Assembly: GCA_964434165.1 (NCBI GenBank) | Contig: CAYSUS010000010.1 | Span: 1 to 64,000 of the forward strand | DNA from: CAYSUS01 sp964434165 | GTDB lineage: Bacteria; Planctomycetota; Planctomycetia; Pirellulales; Thermoguttaceae | Reading direction: 5' to 3' | DNA length: 64,000 bases | Shown here: positions 26,536 to 37,021 of the stretch, one piece after another | Numbering within the stretch: position 1 is the first letter of the stretch | Layout: the number at the start of each line of letters is the position of its first letter | Notes under the pieces: model-generated | Database searches by the model: none | The model's input: the letters and a program-made list of their open reading frames with translations, nothing else | What the model was told of the DNA's origin: nothing | Position numbers and translations under genes: made by a program

Positions 26536-28614
26536 TCACCCCAGGTGGGCGGCATCGACGGCGGCCTGCTCCTCGGCCTCGCGGGGTTCCGGCGCGGCTT
26601 CGTCCAGGCACAGCCCCCCGCGTCCGCGGCCGAACGCAATCAGCCCTTCAACGATGAGCCACACGGACATGACCATGACAACCAGCGTCACCACGGTCAG
26701 CGACCACTTGTTGAACTCGGTCAGCCTCTCGTTCCGCCAGTAGCCGAAGAGGTTGATCACGATCGCCCAGGCCGAAAGCGCCAGCATCACGACCATCGGC
26801 ACCAGGGTGTAGAGGATCGGCCGGCGGAGCTTGAATAGGAACACGCTGACGGTCAACAGCGTCAGCCCGGCCAGAAGCTGATTCGTCGTCCCGAATAGGG
26901 TCCAAAGCACTTTGCCCGCCGGCACCAGGCCAAAGAACGCGATCGCCCCCACGGCCACCAGCGAGGCGAAGTACCGGTTGGCGAGCCAGCCGAGATGGAG
27001 CGACCGGCAGATGGCTTCGACGTTGAACCGCAAGAGCCGGGTCCCCGTGTCGAGCGTCGTCATGGCGAAGGCGACGACCGTCACGGCCAAGAGGGCGGAG
27101 CCATGCGAGGCGGGGATGCCGAGCTGGCTGAGGTAGGCTGCCCCGCCGGTGGCCACGGCGTTGAGCTGGGCGTCGAGTCCTCCTCCGCCGATTCCCTTCC
27201 AGCTCCCGTAGGCCCCCGCGCTCTGCCAGGCCTCGCTCCCCAGGCCGGCGACGCAGGCGACGATGACGAGGATCGCCAGCGCGCCCTCGGTGAGCATCGC
27301 CCCGTAACCGATCACCCGCGCGTCGGTCTCGCGATTGAGCTGCCGCACCGTGGTGCCGCTGGAGACTAGCGAGTGGAACCCGCTCACCGCGCCGCAGGCG
27401 ATCGTCACGAACAACAGCGGCAGCCATGACGGGGCCTGGGGGACGTCGGCCGCCGATACCCCCTCGGCCACCGGCTCGAGCGGTACGTGAAGACGCACCA
27501 TGGGCGCGCTAATGTGGCTTTCCGGGCTGCTCCACGCGGCCGCGATGCACAGCCCCACGGTCAGCGTCGCCAATGCGAAGTAGAGCTGGAAGCTGTTGAT
27601 GTAGTCCCGCGGCTGCAACAGCAGCCATACGGGCAACACCGAGGCGATGAACGCATAGACCAGCAGCAGGCCGATCCACGACGTCCGCGCCTCCGTCACC
27701 GCGGCGGATAGTCCCTCGCGGGCCTGGCGGACCTCGGCCCGTTCGGCCTCGGCGCGGGCAACGGCGGCCTGGCCCGCACCGTCCTCCTTGGCTTGTTCGA
27801 CGACCTGAGTCAGCGCGTCGTCCATCTTCTTCAGGTGGACGGCCTGGCCGTTGGCCCCGTACGGCGCCTCGGGCTCGAATCTCTCCACCAAGACGTTGCC
27901 CCCGGCATCCACGACCGGATCACGCTGGACGACCCGGCGGACCTCGTCCGGCGTGAACATCCCGTGGGTCGGGACGGGCACCTCGACCCCCAGGAAGATG
28001 AGCCCCGCGAAAAGGATCAGCCCGATCATGGTGGCCGGGCCCAGCCCGGCCTTGAGCTTGTACACGGCCACGCCGACGCCCATCGCGACGAGCATCAGCC
28101 CGAACGACGGGATGATTGCGTCGGGATTGAAGTTCACGAACAGCCCGGAGATCGCGTTGACGAAAGCCCCCATCGCCAGCGCCAGGAGGAAGAAGATGAT
28201 CAACAGGGCCAGCAGCCTTGCCCGCGGGCCCATCAGGTCCTGGCACACGTCGCCGATCGTGCGGCCCTTGAAGCGCAGGCTCACGACCAGCGCTCCCAGG
28301 TCGTGAACGGCGCCGATGAAGATGCACCCGACCACGACCCACAGCACGGCAGGCAACCAGCCCCAGATCACGGCCAGGGCGGGCCCGGCGATCGGCCCCA
28401 GCCCGGCGATCGAGGCGAAGTGGTGCCCGAACAGCACGGGAACCCGAGTGGGCACGTAGTCCACCCCGTCCTCCAAGGCGTGGGCCGGGGTGCGGCGGTC
28501 CCGCTGGAGTTGGAAGAGCCGTCCAGCGATGAAACGCCCATAGGTGAAGTAGGCAAGGACCAGAGCGCCGATGGAAAGAAGTGTCACAAACGCCGCGTTC
28601 TGCAGCATGGCCAT
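26536..28614 (-). CDS. cstA: CstA-family carbon starvation/peptide transporter
   Basis: 692 residues from the ATG at 28614 (GAGGG just upstream); a longer reading from 28722 runs into the divergent promoter region and is rejected. Many hydrophobic segments and CstA signatures are visible: VPVLFGHHFASIAGLGPIAG, IFIGAVHDLGALVVSLR, ACGAVSGFHSLVSSGTTVRQ, TTLDTGTRLLRF and FGTTNQLLAGLTLLTV. CstA proteins take up peptides or pyruvate in starvation. A soluble, charged insert of roughly 100 residues (FTPDEVRRVVQRDP through EQAKEDGAGQAAVARA) interrupts the membrane core. The gene is divergent from trxB. Confidence 0.92.
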   Translation of the reverse strand: MAMLQNAAFVTLLSIGALVLAYFTYGRFIAGRLFQLQRDRRTPAHALEDGVDYVPTRVPVLFGHHFASIAGLGPIAGPALAVIWGWLPAVLWVVVGCIFIGAVHDLGALVVSLRFKGRTIGDVCQDLMGPRARLLALLIIFFLLALAMGAFVNAISGLFVNFNPDAIIPSFGLMLVAMGVGVAVYKLKAGLGPATMIGLILFAGLIFLGVEVPVPTHGMFTPDEVRRVVQRDPVVDAGGNVLVERFEPEAPYGANGQAVHLKKMDDALTQVVEQAKEDGAGQAAVARAEAERAEVRQAREGLSAAVTEARTSWIGLLLVYAFIASVLPVWLLLQPRDYINSFQLYFALATLTVGLCIAAAWSSPESHISAPMVRLHVPLEPVAEGVSAADVPQAPSWLPLLFVTIACGAVSGFHSLVSSGTTVRQLNRETDARVIGYGAMLTEGALAILVIVACVAGLGSEAWQSAGAYGSWKGIGGGGLDAQLNAVATGGAAYLSQLGIPASHGSALLAVTVVAFAMTTLDTGTRLLRFNVEAICRSLHLGWLANRYFASLVAVGAIAFFGLVPAGKVLWTLFGTTNQLLAGLTLLTVSVFLFKLRRPILYTLVPMVVMLALSAWAIVINLFGYWRNERLTEFNKWSLTVVTLVVMVMSVWLIVEGLIAFGRGRGGLCLDEAAPEPREAEEQAAVDAAHLG

Positions 28615-28673
28615 GTTTCCCTCGTTGCCAAGGACGCGCGGGCGGCCGCCGTGGACGGCCTCGGGACCGTCCC

Positions 28674-28680
28674 TATAATA
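28674..28680. promoter_or_regulatory. Divergent -10 boxes between cstA and trxB
   Basis: The plus strand reads TATAATA here, a perfect TATAAT at 28674-28679 about 60 bp before the trxB start. The complement reads TATTAT, a usable -10 for cstA. Neither side has a good -35 at 16-18 bp. A GGGAC-c-GTCCC palindrome lies immediately to the left and could be an operator. Confidence 0.45.
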
Positions 28681-28738
28681 GGCGATTTGCGGGAGCCGTG
28701 GAAATCCCGCGCAGCCGAGCAATCAAAGGAGCATCCAC

Positions 28739-29782
28739 GTGGCCGAGAAGGTGATCATCATCGGAAGCGGGCCGGCGGCGTGGGCCGCGGCGATCTACGC
28801 GGCCCGGGCGGAGCTCAAGCCCCTGGTGCTGGAAGGCGCCGAGACCGAGGAGAACCGCCTGGCCGGCACCCTCCCTCTGGGCCAGCTCGCCCTGACCACC
28901 GAGGTCGAGAACTACCCCGGCTTCCCCGCCGGGGACCTCCAAAGCTACCTCGACGACGCCATCGACGAGGACAAGCGGCGGTTCATGGCCCCGCACGCCG
29001 GGCATGGCGTGAGCGGCCCCGAACTGATGGAGCTGATGCGGCAGCAGGCCAAGAACTTTGGCACGCGCGTCGTTACCGACGACGTGGTGGACGTGGATTT
29101 CCACACCCGCCCCTTCCGGCTCACAGATTCCGAGGGGACCCCCTACGAAGCCCAGGCCGTCATCGTGGCCACCGGGGCCAAGGCCAATTACCTGGGACTC
29201 CCCTCGGAAGAGAAGTACAAGAACCGCGGGGTCAGCGCCTGCGCGGTGTGCGACGGCGCCCTCCCGCGGTTCCGCGGCAAGCCGTTGGCCGTCATCGGCG
29301 GCGGCGATTCGGCCGTCGAGGAGGCCACCTACCTGACCAAGTACGCCAGCAAGGTGTACATGGTCCATCGCCGCGACCAGCTCCGGGCCTCGAAGATCAT
29401 GGCCCAGCGGGCGTTGAACAACCCCACGATCGAGGTCCTCTGGAACCGCGTGGTCGAGGAGATTCTCGGCAACGACTCCGACGGCGTAACCGGCGTGCGC
29501 CTGAAGAGCACGACGGGCGAAGAAGACGTCGAGAAGGAAATCTCGGGCTTCTTCCTCGCCATCGGCCACACGCCCAACACGGCCTTCCTCGGAGGCCAGC
29601 TCGAGATGACCGAGAAGAAGTACATCAAGTGGACCACGCCCTTCCGCACCTACACCAGCGTCGAAGGCGTGTTCGCTGCCGGCGACGTGGGCGACGACTA
29701 CTACCGCCAGGCCGTCACCGCCGCCGGCACCGGCTGCATGGCCGCCCTGGATGCCGAGCGCTGGCTGGCGGAGAAAGGGTGA
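28739..29782 (+). CDS. trxB: Thioredoxin reductase with inserted segment
   Basis: 347 residues starting at GTG 28739, with AGGAG 7 nt upstream. The FAD-binding start VIIIGSGPAAWAAAIYAARA, the redox pair CAVC at 168-171, the NADPH fold VIGGGDSAVEEATYLTKYAS and the C-terminal GVFAAGDVGDDYYRQAVTAA are all present. The enzyme passes electrons from NADPH to thioredoxin. Compared with E. coli TrxB (about 320 residues) there is an extra segment of nearly 30 residues after ENYPGFP (AGDLQSYLDDAIDEDKRRF and on) before VSGPELMELM. No thioredoxin gene is adjacent. Confidence 0.93.
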   Translation: MAEKVIIIGSGPAAWAAAIYAARAELKPLVLEGAETEENRLAGTLPLGQLALTTEVENYPGFPAGDLQSYLDDAIDEDKRRFMAPHAGHGVSGPELMELMRQQAKNFGTRVVTDDVVDVDFHTRPFRLTDSEGTPYEAQAVIVATGAKANYLGLPSEEKYKNRGVSACAVCDGALPRFRGKPLAVIGGGDSAVEEATYLTKYASKVYMVHRRDQLRASKIMAQRALNNPTIEVLWNRVVEEILGNDSDGVTGVRLKSTTGEEDVEKEISGFFLAIGHTPNTAFLGGQLEMTEKKYIKWTTPFRTYTSVEGVFAAGDVGDDYYRQAVTAAGTGCMAALDAERWLAEKG

Positions 29783-29887
29783 CGAGTGGTGCGTGGTGAT
29801 TGGATGATGTGATCGTACTTCGTACTCCCGTACTCAGGACGCAAGTACGAAGACCTGGCCTGCCTCCTGACCCCTGCCTCCCGACCT

Positions 29888-31279
<1,392 letters not shown>

Positions 31280-31765
31280 GCAGGGGTCCGGGGAGGGGGG
31301 CAAGAGGTCCGACGCCTACTGCCCAACCGAGACGCCGGTTCCAAGACCCCCTCCCCAGAAAGCCCTGACTCAGAAAACCCGGGGGCCGGGCCCGGCGGCT
31401 GGCGATGCGCGCTCCGCAGCGTCCCCCCCCGGGCGCTCGGTTGCGAGCACTCTCCAAAGCCCTGGCACGGGCCCGGCAAGCCGTTCCAGCAGGAAAGCTC
31501 TTCGTTAGGATTCGAAAAAGCCCGTTGCCGTTCGGCAAGGCCCCCCCGGGGAGAATTCCCCGTACATCGACGATTATGATTCCTCGCTCCTCCGAGGGAT
31601 ACCATTAAACCCGCACTGGAATTCACTTTTTCCGCAGGTTAGACTGTCATTTTCCAACAGACGCTTCTCCGTTCGAACCAGAACCCATGACGTCGCGGGG
31701 GACGGCAACGCCCAAACAGCGCACCTCTCCCTCCATCCCCGACAACTTGCCCAAGGGCTCGGGCC
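31280..31765. other. Intergenic region between asnS and the XylR-type regulator
   Basis: About 486 bp with C- and G-runs, a gccgggcccggc palindrome near 31386-31397, and no hairpin with a clean T-tract. The region around 31590-31640 is relatively AT-rich (cattaaacccgcactggaattcactttttc) and may hold the regulator's promoter. No gene is supported. Confidence 0.45.
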
Positions 31766-32941
31766 ATGCAGCGGGACGCCCGACGGGTAGCACTCTTCTG
31801 CCCTGCCGGCAACGAGTACATCCATCGACTCGTGGAAGGCATCGTGCGCTACCACCGCGAGCGAGGCGGGTTCGTGCTCCGCGATTTCCGCTACCCGGCC
31901 CCCGGCTTCCGGCCGCCCGAGGAGGCACCCCTGTGGGAGCACTGGCGCCCGCACGGCATCCTCAGCCACGTGGACGCGATCCCGGGCATGGACCGCTGGC
32001 TCAGGCAGTCCGGCGTGCCCGTCGTCAACACCTCCATCGACTACCCGCACGATGTGCTCCCGTGCGTGCATGGGGTTGGAGCCGGGCGGTTGGCCGCCGA
32101 GCATTTCCTCGGCCTGGGCGTGGAGCACTTCGCGTTCGTCGGCTACACGGAGAGCCCCGGATCGGCCCGCATCCGCGAGGCATTCGGCCACGAGCTCGCG
32201 CGCCACGGCTACTCGGTGCGGGGGTTCGATATCGACATCCTCTTGGATCAGGGGCGGGAGGACCTCGAATCGGAAGCCGCGCGTGACCCGCGGCTTGTCG
32301 AATTCCTCGTGAATGCCCCCAAGCCGCTTGGGCTGTTCGCGCGGGACGACAGCTACGCCCGGTGCGTTTGCAGCCTCCTCCGCCGATTGAAGATCGCGGT
32401 GCCGGACGAGGTCGCGGTGCTGGGCCTGGAGGACACGCTCATCGCCCGGCTGAACGATCCGCCCCTGTCCACGATTCGCCCGCCCGGCGAGCAGGTCGGC
32501 TACCAGGCGATGCGCCTGCTGCACCAGCTCATGCGCGGTCAGTCGCCCCCGCCCGAGGCCATCGAGGTGCCCACCAACCTGCTCATCGTGCGCCAGTCGA
32601 CCAGTCGGTCCATCACGCCGAGCGGGCAGATCCAGGAAGCGGTGCGGCTGATCGAGGAGGAGGCCTGCCGCGGGCTCACGGTGAGCGACCTGGTGGAAGC
32701 GATCCGCATCCCGCGCTCCACCTTCGAGCACCGGTTCACCGAGCAGGTGGGGCGCAGCCCGGGCCAGGAGATCCACCGGGTCCGCCTCGACGCGGCCAAA
32801 CGTCTGCTGTCGGAAACCGAGTTGAGCGTCACGCGCATCGCCACGATGGTCGGCTTCACACGGAGCTCCATCTTCGGCGAGTTCTTCAAGCGCAAGACGG
32901 GAGTGACGCCGACGAGCTTCCGCCGCGCCCGTCGGGCGTGA
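31766..32941 (+). CDS. XylR-type transcriptional regulator (LacI-like sensor plus AraC HTH)
   Basis: 391 residues. The N-terminal 280 residues form a periplasmic-binding-protein-like sensor (VALFCPAGNEYIHRLVEGIV, GAGRLAAEHFLGLGVEHFAF, DDSYARCVCSLLRRLKIAVP). Residues about 290-391 are an AraC-type double HTH (LTVSDLVEAIRIPRSTFEHR, SVTRIATMVGFTRSSIFGEF, FKRKTGVTPTSFRRA). This is the XylR architecture, usually a sugar-responsive activator. No sugar catabolic operon adjoins it, so the target may be distant. The ribosome site is weak. Family call firm, ligand unknown. Confidence 0.9.
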   Translation: MQRDARRVALFCPAGNEYIHRLVEGIVRYHRERGGFVLRDFRYPAPGFRPPEEAPLWEHWRPHGILSHVDAIPGMDRWLRQSGVPVVNTSIDYPHDVLPCVHGVGAGRLAAEHFLGLGVEHFAFVGYTESPGSARIREAFGHELARHGYSVRGFDIDILLDQGREDLESEAARDPRLVEFLVNAPKPLGLFARDDSYARCVCSLLRRLKIAVPDEVAVLGLEDTLIARLNDPPLSTIRPPGEQVGYQAMRLLHQLMRGQSPPPEAIEVPTNLLIVRQSTSRSITPSGQIQEAVRLIEEEACRGLTVSDLVEAIRIPRSTFEHRFTEQVGRSPGQEIHRVRLDAAKRLLSETELSVTRIATMVGFTRSSIFGEFFKRKTGVTPTSFRRARRA

Positions 32942-33309
32942 GCGTGCGGCCTCCCTTGCAGCGCCCCGCGCCGCCAGGTCCATCGACCGCCCTCGCGCCG
33001 ATTCCCGACGCGCCAAGCCGAGAGCTGCGGCGGCGGCGCCCCGCCGCAGCGGGAGGCAGCCCTCGCCCGACTAACGTGCATCATTCCGCCTGCCCGACCC
33101 CTTCGAATCGGATTCAGGTCTGACGGGGCGCCAACCGATGTTAAACCCTACCGGTCACGGATGATGGGAAGTTTGGGTGGTCGGCATAGTCTTGGTGGTC
33201 GCGATCGACGGATTCGATCGCGGGAAGCCCGAGCGCCGAATCCACCGCAGCCGGCCAGGGATCGGGCTGGAACCTCCCCCGAAGCGCGAACGCCCCGAAA
33301 GCAGCCGCC
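32942..33309. other. Intergenic region upstream of the PP2C phosphatase
   Basis: About 368 bp. The stretch from about 33139 (atgttaaaccctaccggtcacgg) is AT-richer and could contain a promoter, but no reliable -35/-10 pair was found. No ORF is supported. Confidence 0.4.
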
Positions 33310-34893
33310 GTGGCCGAATCCGCATCCCAGCGTCTGAAGGTCTATACCGAAGAGACCCCCGAGGTCGCCCGCCCCGAGATCGAGGGCGTGGCAAGCCTGC
33401 CCGCCGTGCTTCAGGGGTTTCGGCAAGCGACCGGCTGGTCGCTCGCCTTCGTCCCCGGTCCGCAACCCCCACCCTCGGCCGACCTGACCTGGTCCGCCCC
33501 GGTCAACCCGGGCGTCGGAGTCACTCCCGGACATCTCAGGCTCGCGCCGGCCGCGGGGCACGGTGCCGCGAAGCGTGCGCCGGCCAAGGCGGAGAGCGCC
33601 CAGGGGCTGGCCGCTTCGCTGGGCGACATGCTCAGCGAGCTGCTCCGCACGCAGCACGTGCTCTGGCACCGCGAGGCCGAGCTGGCCGCCGGCGTGCCCG
33701 TGCTGCCGCATCCCAACGAGAAGCAGCATCTTGCCGCGCGGCTTCAGGCCGTGCTCCAGGGCGGGGCCGAGGGCGTGAACGCGGACGCCGCCGCCCTGTA
33801 CCTGCTCGACGAGGCCACCACGTCGCTGAAGCTCCGCTCCGTTTGGGGTTTTCCACTCAGCAGGCTGACCGAGCCCGCCCGGCCGCTGCAAGGCGCCACC
33901 GCCGACCTGGAAGCCCTCCTCGGCCACGCGGTGGTGCTCGAAGACGCGGCGCTGATGCATACCTGGAACGCGCCCGAACGGGAGTTCGGGGCCGCCGTGT
34001 GCGTGCCCGTCTCCACCCCGACCACGATCCTCGGCACGCTGTGGGTCTACGCCCGGGCGCGCCGCGACTTCAGCCCGCGCGAGACGAACATCATCGAGAT
34101 CGCCGCGGGGCGGGTCGCCTCGGACCTGGAGCGGGAGATGCTGCTGCGCGAGGGGGTCACCGCCCTGGCGATGAAGCGCCAACTGGCCGAGGCCCAGCGC
34201 TGGCAGCGGAACCAGCTTCCCGCCGTGGCGCCCCTGGTGGAGGGCTGGGAGATGGCCGGCTGGACCGAGCAGGCGGGCGCGGTCGGCGGCGACTTCTACG
34301 ACTGGTTCTGCCTCGACCAGGACCGCCTGGGGCTGGTCGTGGGCGATTCGTCGGCCGACGGGGTCGAGGCCGCGATGTCCGCCGCCGCGCTGAAGACCGC
34401 GGTGCGCTGCTTCGCGCGGTCGTGCAAAGCCCCCGCCCGGCTCCTCGAGCAGACCAACCTCACCGTCTGGACCGGCTCGGCCGGCGACCAGTTCGCGTCG
34501 CTATTTTTCGGGCGGCTTGATCCGGCGTCGGGCTGGCTCCGCTACAGCACGGCCGGCAAGCCGTCGGTCGTGCTCCTCCGCGCCGGCAAGTGGAAGAAGC
34601 TCGGCGACCCGACGCCGGGCCTGGGGGAGGGACCCGAGACGGTCTATCGTGAGCACCGCCGCCGGCTCGAACCTGGCGAGGCCCTGCTTGTCTTCACCGA
34701 TGGGGTCCGCGACGCCTTGGACCACCGCGGCCGCCCGCTGGGCGAGGCCGGCCTGGCCGAGCCCTTGTGCCGGCAGGCCGACCAGGGGGCCGAGCGACTC
34801 GCCGCGCTGGCCGGAGACCGGCTTGCGGCCCACGCCACGACGCCGGAGCGTTACGATCGCACGGTGCTCGTGGTCAAGCGCCGGGCACCTTGA
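33310..34893 (+). CDS. GAF-domain PP2C/SpoIIE-type serine phosphatase
   Basis: 527 residues starting at GTG 33310. The middle, about 125-285, is a GAF-like sensor (ADAAALYLLDEATTSLKLRS, AVCVPVSTPTTILGTLWVYA). From about 300 it becomes a SpoIIE/RsbU-type phosphatase: GWTEQAGAVGGDFYDWF and LGLVVGDSSADGVEAAMSAA carry the metal-binding aspartates, and LLVFTDGVRDALD and YDRTVLVVKRR complete the fold. Such proteins usually dephosphorylate anti-sigma-factor antagonists in partner switching. No anti-sigma or STAS gene is adjacent. There is no transmembrane segment, so it should be cytosolic. Confidence 0.9.
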   Translation: MAESASQRLKVYTEETPEVARPEIEGVASLPAVLQGFRQATGWSLAFVPGPQPPPSADLTWSAPVNPGVGVTPGHLRLAPAAGHGAAKRAPAKAESAQGLAASLGDMLSELLRTQHVLWHREAELAAGVPVLPHPNEKQHLAARLQAVLQGGAEGVNADAAALYLLDEATTSLKLRSVWGFPLSRLTEPARPLQGATADLEALLGHAVVLEDAALMHTWNAPEREFGAAVCVPVSTPTTILGTLWVYARARRDFSPRETNIIEIAAGRVASDLEREMLLREGVTALAMKRQLAEAQRWQRNQLPAVAPLVEGWEMAGWTEQAGAVGGDFYDWFCLDQDRLGLVVGDSSADGVEAAMSAAALKTAVRCFARSCKAPARLLEQTNLTVWTGSAGDQFASLFFGRLDPASGWLRYSTAGKPSVVLLRAGKWKKLGDPTPGLGEGPETVYREHRRRLEPGEALLVFTDGVRDALDHRGRPLGEAGLAEPLCRQADQGAERLAALAGDRLAAHATTPERYDRTVLVVKRRAP

Positions 34894-35026
34894 CCGGGCC
34901 GGAGAAGGCACGATAGACTGAAAAGTTCGAGCGAGCCCTGTTGCTCAGCTCCTTGAGGGAGGGCATCGGGGTGAGGGCCGCTCGCGTGACCCGTTGACTG
35001 CCCTCCAAGGCATCAACCCCCACCAG

Positions 35027-35110
<84 letters not shown>

Positions 35111-35258
35111 CTTCTTCATGGTCCTGTCGCGGCACGCGCCGGCTGCCAGCCCAGACGCAGTGCGAAACCGCAGCAATCGGGGGGTGGTCGCCCCTTTCCC
35201 ACCGCAAGGCATCCCGCGCGCGTGAGCCGCCCCCGCGGCCTGCTGCTTCGCGTCCCAT

Positions 35259-36368
35259 CTACACTTGCGTGTCGATGCCCCCGTCGTGCGCTAAGAGGGC
35301 GCCGGGCGCGGAGGAATGGTAGCGCGCGGCGAGCTGGACGGAGGTCCGGGCGATCGTTTGCGAGACCGTCATGCTTGGCGCGTCGGAGTCGAACGCGCCG
35401 ACGAGGCTGGTCAGCGACTGAATCGCCTGGAGACGCATGCGGAACATCACCGAGCGGAACAGCGGCTGGGGCTCGGCGCCGGTCGCTGGGCCGGCGCGTC
35501 CGCCGTCATCGGGGCCTTCCTGCTCACCGGCTTCGGCAAGCGATACGCCTTCTGGGGCTGGGGAGCCTCCCCGGACGACGTTCTCTAAGGACTCGCTGAC
35601 CGGCCCGCTTGCCGGATCGATGGTCTGCGGCGGTGCCTCCTGCTGCGGCTCGGCGCGAAGCACTTCACTTGGATCGGAAGCCGGTAGCTCGAGGGGCTCG
35701 ACCGCTTCGCCCGACGACGCGGCTTCTTCGCCCGCGGGAGTGGAGAAGAGCATCGAGCTGAGCGATTCGGAGAGTCCGTTGAACTCCTCGACGAGTCCCG
35801 CGATCAGCCCGTCGCCATCAACCTGGTGCTCGTCCAGAAACCGCGAGCCGAGCGCATCGGTGGCCCGGTGGAACAGATCGAGAGCGTGCGAGATCCCGCT
35901 GCGGGCATCGGCCGACACGTGCGGTGCGTCCAGAACCGGCTGGACCGCGGCGGAGACGTCCTGCTGGAAGACGGAGACCCCGACTTTGGCCCGCAGGCGG
36001 ATCGATTGCGTTTCGCCGTCGCCGTGGTCGGTCTGCGAGTAATCCAGATTCACCTTGGCGCGAACGTGGATTCTCGTGCCGTCGGCCGTCTCGAAATCGT
36101 AGCGGAAGCGGAGCCGGCTGTGGCTCGAGACGCGGAGCTGCCCGTCGTCGGTGGCCACCACGCGTGAGTGCGACCGGATCGCCAGGGAAGTCCGCTCGTA
36201 GAACCCATCGCCGGCGGCCCGCGAGTCGGGCGGCGCGAGGGAGACTTCGTCGGCCTCCGGGGGACGGGCGGCGAGGCCCGGCTCCTTCGAAGAGCTGCCT
36301 TGGCAGGGCGCCGCCCTCGCAGCGACGATCGCGCTGCTCCCCAAGGGAGCACCGGTGGCCGAGATCAT
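35259..36368 (-). CDS. Uncharacterised protein with a central conserved-looking domain
   Basis: 369 residues from the ATG at 36368, preceded by GGGGGA about 9 nt upstream. I do not recognise the family. Residues about 60-210 look folded (SLAIRSHSRVVATDDGQLRV, RLRFRYDFETADGTRIHVRA, KVGVSVFQQDVSAAVQPVLD, TDALGSRFLDEHQVDGDGL), with alternating beta strands followed by helices. The flanks are low-complexity and rich in Ala, Glu, Pro and Ser, as in linker or secreted regions. No signal peptide or membrane helix is seen. It is read convergently with the tRNA-Leu gene and divergently from the autotransporter-repeat gene. Confidence 0.65.
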   Translation of the reverse strand: MISATGAPLGSSAIVAARAAPCQGSSSKEPGLAARPPEADEVSLAPPDSRAAGDGFYERTSLAIRSHSRVVATDDGQLRVSSHSRLRFRYDFETADGTRIHVRAKVNLDYSQTDHGDGETQSIRLRAKVGVSVFQQDVSAAVQPVLDAPHVSADARSGISHALDLFHRATDALGSRFLDEHQVDGDGLIAGLVEEFNGLSESLSSMLFSTPAGEEAASSGEAVEPLELPASDPSEVLRAEPQQEAPPQTIDPASGPVSESLENVVRGGSPAPEGVSLAEAGEQEGPDDGGRAGPATGAEPQPLFRSVMFRMRLQAIQSLTSLVGAFDSDAPSMTVSQTIARTSVQLAARYHSSAPGALLAHDGGIDTQV

Positions 36369-36706
36369 GGGTTCTTCCCCCTTCGACGGATGCAGTGTGC
36401 CCTGCTTCCGTGCATCGGCCGGCCGCATGCGAAGCTGGATCGGATTGTCGGAAAGCCCGCCGTCTTTGCCGCGGCCTGCCCCGACCAGGTCCGCCCAAAC
36501 CGCAGGACCGGCACCGTTTCTCGCGGCATCCTCGCCAGGGTACCGCCTGGGCTTCGTCTCTTCGCGCCACTTGGCCGCCTGCGAAGCCACAGTCTTCCCG
36601 AATCCCCTATCCCTCTCAGATTCAAGGCCTGGTTTCGCTTCGGCGCAAAGCCTTTTCGTTTTCGCGCAAGTCATGTTAGTTCTTCGTGTTGCGCTGCGTG
36701 GGACTA

Positions 36707-36736
36707 TTGACATCCCCCTAACCCCCCCGGTAGATT
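36707..36736 (+). promoter_or_regulatory. Candidate housekeeping promoter for the autotransporter-repeat gene
   Basis: A perfect -35 TTGACA (36707-36712) is followed after 18 bp by TAGATT (36731-36736). It lies in the 653-bp gap between divergent genes and would give a leader of roughly 280 nt before the ATG at 37022. The rest of the gap (36369-36706 and 36737-37021) shows no gene. Confidence 0.5.
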
Positions 36737-37021
36737 CCCCGTCGGCCCAGGAAACCTCAGGGCTTCGGTTGCTTGAACGGCACCCCTCACTTACTTCCGC
36801 GGGAGCGGTTCGATCATTTCCGATTCGTCCTCCGGCAACGCTTCGATCAACCACTCCGTCGGCATCCTCGCGCTCGACCTGGGCGGCACCCTCTGGCAGC
36901 TCGACGACGTGACGTGGCCACGGCCTGAGGACCGCGGCCGCCCGACCTTCTGCTCGAGTCGCCCAGGGCAACGCGCCCACGGCGGCATTCCACAGGACAT
37001 CAACCCCGGGAGGAACTGACC

